Shown piece by piece: positions 1 to 7,099 of a DNA stretch of 37,895 bases. The stretch's first letter is position 1, and the number at the start of each line of letters is the position of its first letter. The notes under the pieces were generated by a model, which was given only the letters and a program-made list of their open reading frames with translations, was not told the DNA's origin and made no database searches. Source of the stretch: an uncultured Muribaculaceae bacterium (GTDB lineage: Bacteria > Bacteroidota > Bacteroidia > Bacteroidales > Muribaculaceae); NCBI GenBank assembly GCA_910587545.1, contig CAJUMI010000020.1:1-37895 (forward strand), given 5' to 3'. A program made the position numbers and the translations under genes.

Positions 1-37
1 ACAAATCACGTGCTCTGGCCAACTGAGCTAAAGAGGC
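1..37 (-). tRNA. tRNA-Thr(UGU), 5' half, cut by the window edge
   Basis: Read on the minus strand from 37, the sequence gives a 7-nt acceptor arm (GCCTCTT), TA at positions 8-9, a D stem GCTC/GAGC with a 9-nt loop AGTTGGCCA, the anticodon-stem 5' arm CGTGA, then TT and TGT. Standard numbering puts TGT at 34-36, so the anticodon is UGU (threonine, ACA codons). The 3' half lies outside the window, so pairing of the acceptor and anticodon stems cannot be checked. A strong promoter sits about 50 nt upstream. Confidence 0.88.
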
Positions 38-90
38 GTCTTTTCAATTTTCTATCGCTTCGGGGAGCGGTTGTTTCCCTTTTGCGGTTG

Positions 91-121
91 CAAAGTTACG
101 CAAAGTTTTTATTTCTCCAAA
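91..121 (-). promoter_or_regulatory. Promoter for the tRNA-Thr transcript
   Basis: On the minus strand TTTG (118-121) is separated by 19 nt from TAACTTTG (91-98), an excellent match to the Bacteroidetes -33/-7 pattern. The start point would be near 85, leaving about a 48-nt leader before the tRNA. Other tRNAs may follow outside the window. Confidence 0.75.
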
Positions 122-280
122 ATATTTCTCGATATTTTTTCTGCGATTTTGCTCGGATAGTGATAAATTAAATCGTTTTCAGATCTTTAGAGGTTGTCTA
201 ATAGTATGTGAAGCTGAGGCGTATAGCTCAAATAGGCATCCGTGCGGGCTTTGGCAATTGATGTTGACATTTCTTAAGCG

Positions 281-330
281 AGAAGCGCAGCCTGAACCGG
301 TCGGATCAGGTTGCGCCTCTGTGTTTTTTT
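281..330. terminator. Stem-loop between gdhA and the tRNA, with a plus-strand T run
   Basis: Arms 281-295 and 306-320 pair at 13 of 15 positions around a 10-nt loop. Seven Ts (324-330) follow on the plus strand, so by the standard model it terminates plus-strand transcripts. On the minus strand it lies 19 nt past the gdhA stop but has no U run. It may end gdhA imperfectly or block antisense transcription into gdhA. Confidence 0.5.
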
Positions 331-338
331 GCCTGCCT

Positions 339-1682
339 TCAGACGATGCCTTGCATCATCATCGCACGGGCCACTTTGAGGAAGGCCGCGGTGTTGGCGC
401 CTTTGACGTAGTTGATATAGCCGTCGGGTTCGGTGCCGTGTTCGACACACTGGCCGTGGATGTCGGCCATTATGTTGCGCAGCTTGGTGTCTACTTCTTC
501 GGCTGTCCAGCTTTGTTTCTGGGAGTTCTGTGCCATCTCGAGCCCCGAGACCGATACACCGCCTGCGTTGGCGGCTTTGCCCGGCGCGTAGAGTATTTTG
601 GCGTCCTGCATCACTTTGATGGCCTCGGGTGTCGACGGCATGTTGGCGCCTTCGCTGACGGCTATGCAGCCGTTGGCGATCAGAGCGCGTGCGTCGTCGC
701 CGTCGAGTTCGTTCTGAGTGGCCGACGGCATGGCGATGTCACACTTCACGTGGTGCCACGGGCGTTCGCGGGTATAATAGACACATTTGTCGGGGTGCTT
801 GGCTGCAAATTCGCTTATGCGGCCCCGATACAGAGTCTTGAGATCAAATATCTCTTCGAAGTCTGTATGGCTCAGGCCGTCTTCGACGACGATCGAACCG
901 TCGCTGTCGCTTAGCGAAACCACTTTGGCGCCGAGAGCGAGAAGTTTTTCGGCAGTGTAGAGCGCCACGTTGCCTGAGCCTGATATGGCAACCTTCTTGT
1001 CTTTGATGTCGATGCCTCGCGTGGAGAGCATGTTGAGCAGGAAGTAGACGTTTCCGTAGCCGGTCGCTTCGGGGCGCATCAGTGAGCCGCCGAAGTCAAG
1101 ACCTTTGCCGGTGAACGTTCCGGTGAATTCGCGGGTCATTTTCTTGTACCAGCCATACATGTAGCCGACTTCGCGGGCGCCGACACCTATGTCGCCTGCC
1201 GGAACATCGGTGTCGGGGCCGATGTGTCTGTAGAGCTCGGTGACGAATGCCTGGCAAAAGCGCATCACTTCCATATCGCTTTTCCCGCGGGGCGAGAAGT
1301 CGCTGCCGCCTTTGGCGCCGCCCATGGCGAGAGTGGTGAGCGAGTTCTTGAATGTCTGCTCGAACGCAAGGAATTTGAGGATGGAGAGATTTACCGACGA
1401 GTGGAAACGTATGCCGCCCTTGTAGGGGCCTATGGCGTTGTTGTGTTGGATGCGGTAGCCCATGTTGTTTCTAACCTTGCCGTGGTCATCTACCCACGAC
1501 ACTCGGAATGTGTAGATGCGGTCGGGAATACAGAGGCGCTCCAGTAGGTTGTAGCGCTCGAATGTGGGACATGCGTCATAGACATCGGCGATTGATGTCA
1601 CAACTTCTTCTACTGCCTGCAGATACTCCGGTTCGTGGGGGAAACGACCTTTTAAGTCATCGATAAATCCTTTGACGTTCAT
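339..1682 (-). CDS. gdhA: NADP-type glutamate dehydrogenase
   Basis: Hexameric glutamate dehydrogenase, which interconverts 2-oxoglutarate plus ammonium and glutamate in the cytoplasm and is a main ammonium assimilation route in Bacteroidales. The 447-aa length equals the usual small (E. coli-type) GDH. The substrate-domain motif GGAKGGSDF near residue 124 supplies the catalytic lysine, and PAGDIGVGAREVG follows. The Rossmann nucleotide-binding segment reads VAISGSGNVA near residue 232. NADP preference is inferred from overall similarity to the biosynthetic class and was not tested. It is monocistronic: a strong promoter with an 80-nt leader lies upstream (1763-1794), and the leader has a small inverted repeat. 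The start at 1682 gives a normal N-terminus. Identity is very secure. Confidence 0.97.
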   Translation of the reverse strand: MNVKGFIDDLKGRFPHEPEYLQAVEEVVTSIADVYDACPTFERYNLLERLCIPDRIYTFRVSWVDDHGKVRNNMGYRIQHNNAIGPYKGGIRFHSSVNLSILKFLAFEQTFKNSLTTLAMGGAKGGSDFSPRGKSDMEVMRFCQAFVTELYRHIGPDTDVPAGDIGVGAREVGYMYGWYKKMTREFTGTFTGKGLDFGGSLMRPEATGYGNVYFLLNMLSTRGIDIKDKKVAISGSGNVALYTAEKLLALGAKVVSLSDSDGSIVVEDGLSHTDFEEIFDLKTLYRGRISEFAAKHPDKCVYYTRERPWHHVKCDIAMPSATQNELDGDDARALIANGCIAVSEGANMPSTPEAIKVMQDAKILYAPGKAANAGGVSVSGLEMAQNSQKQSWTAEEVDTKLRNIMADIHGQCVEHGTEPDGYINYVKGANTAAFLKVARAMMMQGIV

Positions 1683-1719
1683 TTTTTTTGATGGATTGGA
1701 CTTTTTGAATAAATTTTCT

Positions 1720-1733
1720 TGCCAAAACTGGCA
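1720..1733. repeat. Small inverted repeat in the gdhA leader
   Basis: TGCCA-AAAC-TGGCA is a perfect 5-bp dyad about 30 nt downstream of the predicted gdhA start point and about 40 nt before the ATG. It could be a regulator site or an RNA hairpin. With only 5-bp arms it may be chance. Confidence 0.3.
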
Positions 1734-1762
1734 TATTGCCGTTGTTTTGGTTTGTTTCAGTG

Positions 1763-1794
1763 CAAAATTACATATTTATGCTCGAATGTGCAAA
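1763..1794 (-). promoter_or_regulatory. gdhA promoter
   Basis: Minus-strand TTTG (1791-1794), 20-nt spacer, TAATTTTG (1763-1770): full agreement with the Bacteroidetes -33/-7 consensus. The start point is expected near 1757, giving a leader of about 75-80 nt. Confidence 0.75.
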
Positions 1795-1845
1795 TTTTGT
1801 CGCGGAAAACATGAAAATATTTATCAAAAATTAATTCGCGTCTGC

Positions 1846-2571
1846 TCATCCTTTTAAAATCAGCTCGATATGGCCGATCCTGATGTCAGTCGAGAACAGC
1901 AGGGGGAGGCGTGTCGCTTTGTCGAGTTGGACCGTGACCGGATATTTGCTCATCACTCCGTGGTAGCTGTAGGTAAAATTAACGCGGTAGGTGTCGCGGC
2001 CGTTGTAGTTGTCGTCGTCCTCGTAGACGATGATCAGTTGCTGTACATCACCGTCGGGCAGATTTATGGCGATGTCGGTCTTTTGTCCGGCTGCTAACGA
2101 TGGGAAATCGATATCCTTGAAGTAGTAGAACAGGGCGAGCATGTCGGTCGAGATAGCCACGGCTTCCATCGTGCCGCTGCTTGCATCGAGCGTTCCTTCG
2201 CCGTTGATGGTGCGATATTTCGACGGATTGGTGAAATCGATTGTCGGCCGGCGTGCCGGCGGCTTGGTGTACCATCCGTTTTCGTAAATGACGTTTTCTT
2301 TGGCCGGACCGGAGCCATCGGCAATAGTGGCGATCAGTGTGTCGCTGATCGCATAGACCCTGTGGCCGATAGGTATGCTCTTGCCGTTGAGCGTCCCGGT
2401 GAAGCGGTCGGCGTCGAGCCTGACGGTTATATAGGCGTTGCCTGCGTAGATTTTCACGAAACCGTAGTGATAGCGCGCCTCGTAACATAATGTCTTTTCG
2501 GGCAGAGTGACCCCGGCAGAGCTTGTATATGTGAACACCAGTATTAAAACCGATAAAAGCAGCTGTCTCAT
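1846..2571 (-). CDS. DUF3108-like secreted protein
   Basis: 241 aa with an N-terminal signal peptide (about residues 1-20, hydrophobic, ending near SSAG), so exported to the periplasm or envelope. The body resembles the DUF3108 family: an opening strand pattern CYEARYHYGFVKIYAG, a central LFYYFKDIDFPSLAAGQ segment and a closing PLLFSTDIRIG strand. The family is predicted to be beta-rich and has no established activity; I make no functional claim. No CXXC, protease or hydrolase motif is visible. The gene lies downstream of tpx but behind a strong terminator (2622-2670), so it is probably transcribed separately, although I could not find a consensus promoter between 2572 and 2621. Confidence 0.72.
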   Translation of the reverse strand: MRQLLLSVLILVFTYTSSAGVTLPEKTLCYEARYHYGFVKIYAGNAYITVRLDADRFTGTLNGKSIPIGHRVYAISDTLIATIADGSGPAKENVIYENGWYTKPPARRPTIDFTNPSKYRTINGEGTLDASSGTMEAVAISTDMLALFYYFKDIDFPSLAAGQKTDIAINLPDGDVQQLIIVYEDDDNYNGRDTYRVNFTYSYHGVMSKYPVTVQLDKATRLPLLFSTDIRIGHIELILKG

Positions 2572-2621
2572 AATTTAAGTTTATTCATTATATATTATGA
2601 ATAACCTTTGTGATAAATTAA

Positions 2622-2670
2622 AAGTTTCCGGCCGGGGAGACATTGTTGTCGTCAGCCCGGCCGGAAACTT
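2622..2670 (-). terminator. Strong terminator after tpx
   Basis: Perfect 15-bp arms (2622-2636 and 2656-2670, GC-rich core GGCCGGG) around a 19-nt loop, followed on the minus strand by TTTTAATTT. It sits 13 nt beyond the tpx stop and should end the 4421-to-2684 transcript. Confidence 0.85.
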
Positions 2671-2683
2671 AAGGCAGGTGTGT

Positions 2684-3190
2684 TCAATCGTGTTTCAACG
2701 CGTATATAGCGCCTTTGTAGTCGGGTTCGTTGGTGATTTCCTCGACGAGATCCGAGTAGATCACATTGCCTTTCTCATCGATGACCAGGACCGCTCTGGC
2801 GAGCAGACCGGCAAGAGGGCCGTCGATCATGGTCAGGCCGTAGTCCTTCCCGAATTCCGGCGAGCGGAAAGCCGAAGCGGTGACTACTCCGTCGATGCCT
2901 TCGGCCGTACAGAAACGCGACATCGCGAACGGCAGATCCATCGACGCGCATACGACCACAGTGTTGTCGAGCTTGGCGGCCTCACTGTTGAACCGCCGCA
3001 CCGATGCGGCGCAGACAGGGGTGTCGAGGCTCGGGAAGACATTGAGCACGATGCGTTTGCCGGCGAAACTCTGTCCGGTGATTTCGTTGAGATCTTTGCC
3101 GACGAGTCGGAACGCGGGCGCCTTCTCGCTAGCGACGGGCACATTGCCGCATGTCTTCACTGCTGTGCCTTTGAAGAAAATTGTTTCCAT
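2684..3190 (-). CDS. tpx: Thiol peroxidase (atypical 2-Cys peroxiredoxin)
   Basis: Reduces hydrogen peroxide and organic hydroperoxides with electrons from thioredoxin. The ATG at 3190 gives 168 aa, the exact length of E. coli Tpx; the open frame runs upstream to 3256 but overlaps the preceding gene and adds a low-complexity Asn/Gln-rich tail, so I chose 3190. The peroxidatic cysteine is C60 in FPSLDTPVC and the resolving cysteine is C94 in RFCTAEG, both in the canonical Tpx context. It follows the 400-aa secreted thioredoxin-fold gene by 28 nt, probably as the second gene of one transcript, and is closed by a strong terminator. Confidence 0.95.
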   Translation of the reverse strand: METIFFKGTAVKTCGNVPVASEKAPAFRLVGKDLNEITGQSFAGKRIVLNVFPSLDTPVCAASVRRFNSEAAKLDNTVVVCASMDLPFAMSRFCTAEGIDGVVTASAFRSPEFGKDYGLTMIDGPLAGLLARAVLVIDEKGNVIYSDLVEEITNEPDYKGAIYALKHD

Positions 3191-3218
3191 ATCTATGATT
3201 TTGTTTTGTTTGATGTTT

Positions 3219-4421
3219 TCATTGTCCTGCTGACAATGCTGTCTTTTGTATAACAAAATCGCTTATGTCATTGTTGAAACCGATCATCAGATCTTTGACT
3301 GTCGCGTCGCGGTCGCAGATGAGTATAACAGGCGTCGAGCTTACGCCGCAGTCGCGAGCGAGTCCGCGGGCGTTCATCAGCAGGTGTTCTCCCGGTCTGA
3401 TCCTTCCGCTCACGTTCTCGATTGTCTCGACCTTGTTGTTGACAAACGCCATGATGAGGTCTGCATGCATCGGCAGCGCGTCGATGCCCTCGCGCAGCAG
3501 TCTGACAGTCTCCGCCGCCGTGCCCACTTCGGCGTCAAGAATGGCTATTACCGTCGGCACGGCGAACTTCGAACCTTTCTCGCGGGTATATCTTTCGCCT
3601 GTTGTCGTTGGAGCCGAGAACGCCGGCAGTCTCCGGCCTGGCATATTCTCGAGTCTGAATGTGCTTTCCCTGAATTTTTCGAATATCTCGGGGTACAACG
3701 TCATCAGCGCCTCTTCCGAGCGGACGACTCCGATGTCGCCGGCTTTTCCGTCGTCGTATGCCGCAGTGATGAGTTGCTCGCTGATCTGCCCGGGGTTACT
3801 GATGAACTCCGACCGTATCGGCCGAAGACTGTCTTTGTCGAGAACATACAGGAACTCGAGCGCATCTATGCCTCTGAAACTCCTCACGCCGTCGATGGCG
3901 GTCACATGTTCATGCGATATGACGGTGTCGGGGTGGACAGTATAATTATATGTGGAGTCGGTCAGCATGGACTTGAATGTGCGCCCGATGAACTGGGGCA
4001 GCAGGTCGCAGAACTGGGCCTGATTCTGCACTCCGGCGGTTGTCCTGCCGCCGGGACTGAACGGAATTATGTCCCACTCGGCGTGGTATTCCTGCAGTCG
4101 CTGGTCGCGATAGCGGTAGTGGTGGACGGGGAAATAGGCCGAAAAACCCTCTGACCTGTTGCCGTCTTTTTCAAGTGACCATTCGATCAGGTACTCGGCC
4201 ACGCCGAGAGTATCCCCGACAGAAGCGGGATCCGAGGCCATTCTGATGTTATATACGACCGGAAATTCTGAAGTCGGAAGCAGAACTTCATAGCGTAACG
4301 ATGACTTATAGCCGCTGTCTTGCGAGAGATGCGCGGCTATATCATTCAATGTGATTTCTTTGGCTGACGAAGCGGCGGTACATGCGATCATAATCGCCGC
4401 GAATGTGATGAATGTCTTCAT
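3219..4421 (-). CDS. Secreted protein with degenerate thioredoxin-like C-terminal domain
   Basis: 400 aa with a signal peptide (about residues 1-20, cleavage near SSAKE). Residues about 25-260 form a beta-rich region I do not recognise. From about residue 265 the layout resembles the TlpA/AhpC thioredoxin fold: a PAFSAPTTTG strand that in this family precedes the active site, a strand VPTVIAILDAEVG where CXXC should lie, and late in the protein CGVSSTPVILICD, which keeps the cis-proline loop (TP). The active-site cysteine pair is absent, so it is unlikely to be a classical oxidoreductase. It precedes tpx by 28 nt, suggesting a link to redox or envelope stress. No good promoter was found in 4422-4499. 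The fold assignment is moderate; the lack of CXXC is seen directly. Confidence 0.6.
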   Translation of the reverse strand: MKTFITFAAIMIACTAASSAKEITLNDIAAHLSQDSGYKSSLRYEVLLPTSEFPVVYNIRMASDPASVGDTLGVAEYLIEWSLEKDGNRSEGFSAYFPVHHYRYRDQRLQEYHAEWDIIPFSPGGRTTAGVQNQAQFCDLLPQFIGRTFKSMLTDSTYNYTVHPDTVISHEHVTAIDGVRSFRGIDALEFLYVLDKDSLRPIRSEFISNPGQISEQLITAAYDDGKAGDIGVVRSEEALMTLYPEIFEKFRESTFRLENMPGRRLPAFSAPTTTGERYTREKGSKFAVPTVIAILDAEVGTAAETVRLLREGIDALPMHADLIMAFVNNKVETIENVSGRIRPGEHLLMNARGLARDCGVSSTPVILICDRDATVKDLMIGFNNDISDFVIQKTALSAGQ

Positions 4422-4499
4422 ATTATTATAATGTTTGTTTATGCGGAAATGTTTTATCTCAGGTTAATTTTTTTTGACACCTGCGGTAAATACCTGAAA

Positions 4500-4525
4500 C
4501 AAGCCCGACATCACTGCCGGGCTTG
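4500..4525 (-). terminator. Probable terminator of the GLPGLI operon
   Basis: Eight-bp perfect arms (4500-4507 and 4518-4525, CAAGCCCG/CGGGCTTG) around a 10-nt loop, 27 nt past the stop of GLPGLI D. The minus-strand tail is only TTTCAGG, so the U tract is weak. Confidence 0.6.
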
Positions 4526-4552
4526 CCTGTCTTTTGTTTGTATGATTGCTGT

Positions 4553-5398
4553 TCAATAGTCGGTTTCGATGAAGTCAACGGTTTCACGAGCTACGAAAAG
4601 CCTGTCGCTTACATCCTCTCCGTTTTCATTCTTTACTCTGCCGATTGAGATGCCCCGTCCGGCAAACTGTGCATTTATTGATCCTATCGGGTTGTCATTG
4701 AAGTTGCGATTTGCTTTGAGGAATTTTATGCGATCCGTTTTCTCATATTCGTTGGCAAGATACACGGGCGTTATTATTTTGTCTGTCTTTTGGATGCCAT
4801 CGGCAACGAAGCCGTATTGACCGCCCTCTGCTGTCGCTTCAAGAATCAGTCCCGGTACTCCCGATAGTTTCCACGGACCCGCCACTATTGGAATCTCAGG
4901 AGTGAACCATACCGACCATTTTCGCCCATGAAAATCAGCCGTAGCTTCAAAGCACTCATAGCCGAGTATCGTTTTTGTCGAGTCTCCGACTTCCCACTCT
5001 ATGTCAGGAATTTCCTCTTCATAATAATACCTCTCTGTCCCGACTTTATCGTAATAAGTGAACGTGTTTCTTTGCCCGGATTTAACGACATAGTAGCTGC
5101 CATCGGAACGAGGCATGTCTTTCATCTTTCCACCAAGATAGGCGGCGCGCGTCATTTCCTTATACTTGACCTGACCATCGGGCGTGGAATTGAGCGAGTC
5201 GATATACTCCGTCCTCGGAGAAAAGAACTTCGATTCATCGCCACCAACAAGCAGGACATATTGGTTTGTCATATCATCCTTGCCGTTACGCAGATTTGGA
5301 TGATGTGCCGTGTAGCTGACCTCGATGTCTGCCTTCTGCTGCGCTAAAGCGCCTATCGCCGCGAGGCTCAAGAATATAAATAAAATATTGCGGTTCAT
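4553..5398 (-). CDS. GLPGLI family protein D
   Basis: 281 aa, signal peptide about 1-19 (ending LAQQ), then a mature beta-rich domain. The GLPGLI core reads GPWKLSGVPGLILEA, here with Val in place of Leu at the second position, preceded by FHGRKWSVWFTPEIP. GLPGLI (TIGR01200, also called Porph_ging) proteins are exported Bacteroidetes proteins without a known biochemical role. It is the last gene of the operon and its ATG overlaps the stop of GLPGLI C by 4 nt, so the two are translationally coupled. The C-terminus reads IETDY, almost the same ending as its three paralogues here. Family assignment is secure; function unknown. Confidence 0.88.
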   Translation of the reverse strand: MNRNILFIFLSLAAIGALAQQKADIEVSYTAHHPNLRNGKDDMTNQYVLLVGGDESKFFSPRTEYIDSLNSTPDGQVKYKEMTRAAYLGGKMKDMPRSDGSYYVVKSGQRNTFTYYDKVGTERYYYEEEIPDIEWEVGDSTKTILGYECFEATADFHGRKWSVWFTPEIPIVAGPWKLSGVPGLILEATAEGGQYGFVADGIQKTDKIITPVYLANEYEKTDRIKFLKANRNFNDNPIGSINAQFAGRGISIGRVKNENGEDVSDRLFVARETVDFIETDY

Positions 5399-6252
5399 TT
5401 CATTTTATAATCGGGTTCGATGTTGTGTTTCAGGCCGTCATATTTCGGAGTCTCTATTATGTTGCCTTGGTCATCTGTGGAATAGATTTTCACACTTTGG
5501 CCCTGAGCGTTCATAATACTCTCTTCGTTGTTGGCAAAATATTCGGCATTTTTCAGAGCTTCCTTACGGTCAACCTTCGAGTAGTCGCCTTGCATATACA
5601 TTGGGGACATGATGCGGTTGGTACGTTCAAGTCCGGTAGCCACAAATGAGAAACCGCCGTTGGCTTCGGCTTTGAGTATCAGACCCGGAAGACCGTGTAG
5701 TTTCCACGGTCCGAATGGCATCGGTATTTCGGGCGTAAACCATGCTTTCCAGTGACGGCCATGGTAGTCGCTCTCGGCCATCACACATTCATAACCGTGG
5801 ACATTTGCAGTTGAATCTTCTACAATCGTCCATTTCATTTCGGAAAGCGGCTCGGTATAGTGGCCGAGATCTTCTCCAAATTTTCCGTAGAGTGTAACGG
5901 ATCCATCAGGTAAGTTGGTAAACACGTAAGTGTAGGATTTCTTTGTCGGACCTTTCCTTAGATCAAATGACATCGAGCCGTCAGGTTCTACGGTCATACA
6001 CGTTTTTTTGATGATTTCTATGTACTTTGCCTTGCCTTCCGGAGTCGATTCCAGGGAATCTACCCACAGACTGAGGTCATTGAAATATTTTGCTTCGGTC
6101 GTAGATGCCAGCAGCGACATCTTGCCATTGTTGATTTTACCGAATTTGTTGGGGTACGATGAGTCATAGCTGACAATGATTTCAGCCTTGTTCTGTGACA
6201 TTGCAGTTATTGTCGCAAAGCACACGATGATTGATGTGAGTAAATGTTTCAT
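5395..6252 (-). CDS. GLPGLI family protein C
   Basis: 285 aa from the ATG at 6252, chosen because it gives a clean signal peptide (MKHLLTSIIVCFATITA, cleavage near MSQNK) and sits 4 nt after the stop of GLPGLI B; the frame continues to 6306 inside that gene. The core reads FGPWKLHGLPGLILKA preceded by YHGRHWKAWFTPEIP. It is the most diverged in the N-terminal half, keeping the block KYFNDLSLWVDSLESTPEG that the paralogues share as SKFF...DS...T..G. The tail is EPDYKMK. Exported, function unknown. Co-transcribed with B and D. Confidence 0.88.
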   Translation of the reverse strand: MKHLLTSIIVCFATITAMSQNKAEIIVSYDSSYPNKFGKINNGKMSLLASTTEAKYFNDLSLWVDSLESTPEGKAKYIEIIKKTCMTVEPDGSMSFDLRKGPTKKSYTYVFTNLPDGSVTLYGKFGEDLGHYTEPLSEMKWTIVEDSTANVHGYECVMAESDYHGRHWKAWFTPEIPMPFGPWKLHGLPGLILKAEANGGFSFVATGLERTNRIMSPMYMQGDYSKVDRKEALKNAEYFANNEESIMNAQGQSVKIYSTDDQGNIIETPKYDGLKHNIEPDYKMK

Positions 6253-6256
6253 AATG

Positions 6257-7099
6257 TTATTTGTAATCTGTTTCAAGTAGATCAAAACCATCTTTTCCGC
6301 TTTCATACTCTATTTTTTCTTGAGAATGACGCGGACCGTTTCCTCCAAAGTGCATATCGCTCATACTCTGAAAATTGTCATACCTAAATCTGCAAAGTTC
6401 AAGGAATTTCTTTCTTGTGGTATTTTCGTAAGAGTATGGTTCATATACCGGCGGTATATCTATTTTTACGGCTTGAATGCCATTTGCCGTAAAGTGATGT
6501 TGCCCGGTACTATCAACTGCTTCCAGTATTAATCCCGGCAATCCGAGCAATTTCCACGGACCTGCGTTCACAGGAACTTCTGGAGAAAACCAAACTGTCC
6601 ATTTACGTCCATGATAATCCGCTGTCGCCATTATGCACTCATATCCTAAGATATTCTTAGTGGAATCTTCAATAGTCCAGTTGCGTTCCTCAATATGTTC
6701 TGTATATTTGCGATATTCATGGTAAACCATATCCCAAACTTTGAACTCTTCTTTGTTGCGCACTACATACAAATTAACTGCATGACCTACTGGAGAGCTA
6801 TTGAGAATAGCCTCTCTGTCTTCGCGAGATTTATTCATCAGCTCACCCATCATAACAAGACCTTGCTGAACATACCATTGTTCACCCTCCTTTGTGCAAC
6901 GTGTTGAATCAAGCCATTGGGAGTGACCATTATAGAATTTAGAGCAATCCCTGCCGGCGAGAAGAATGAAATCTTGGTGTTTCTCAATACCTCGCGGCTC
7001 GAAAAAATGATAATCATATCCCACTTTTATTTGAGCTTTCTGCGCAAATAAGTAAGATACAGCAAATAATGAGGTGAGAATAAATAGAATCTTTTTCAT
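6257..7099 (-). CDS. GLPGLI family protein B
   Basis: 280 aa, signal peptide about 1-19 (AVSYLFAQ). The core is AGPWKLLGLPGLILEA after YHGRKWTVWFSPEVP; the tail is LLETDYK. Its ATG overlaps the stop of the barrel protein gene by 4 nt (ATGA), so translation is probably coupled to it. The base composition is lower in GC than its neighbours: two sampled 60-base blocks at 6361 and 6601 have 20 and 23 G/C. That suggests it was acquired or duplicated separately from the rest of the operon. Function unknown. Confidence 0.88.
   Translation of the reverse strand: MKKILFILTSLFAVSYLFAQKAQIKVGYDYHFFEPRGIEKHQDFILLAGRDCSKFYNGHSQWLDSTRCTKEGEQWYVQQGLVMMGELMNKSREDREAILNSSPVGHAVNLYVVRNKEEFKVWDMVYHEYRKYTEHIEERNWTIEDSTKNILGYECIMATADYHGRKWTVWFSPEVPVNAGPWKLLGLPGLILEAVDSTGQHHFTANGIQAVKIDIPPVYEPYSYENTTRKKFLELCRFRYDNFQSMSDMHFGGNGPRHSQEKIEYESGKDGFDLLETDYK

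Larger units (their letters stand above)
38..338. other. Intergenic region between tRNA-Thr and gdhA
   Basis: This 301-bp gap holds the tRNA promoter (91-121) and a stem-loop (281-320) next to the gdhA stop. The stretch 130-270 is AT-rich at its left end and shows no convincing gene or repeat. The plus-strand frame that opens at 258 continues through gdhA as an antisense shadow. Confidence 0.6.

Noticed and set aside
258..914. 218-aa plus-strand open frame across the end of gdhA
   Set aside because: It is antisense to a clear glutamate dehydrogenase, low in recognisable motifs, and an effect of GC-rich codon use.
3246..4154. 302-aa plus-strand open frame
   Set aside because: Antisense shadow of the secreted thioredoxin-fold gene; no signal peptide or motif of its own.
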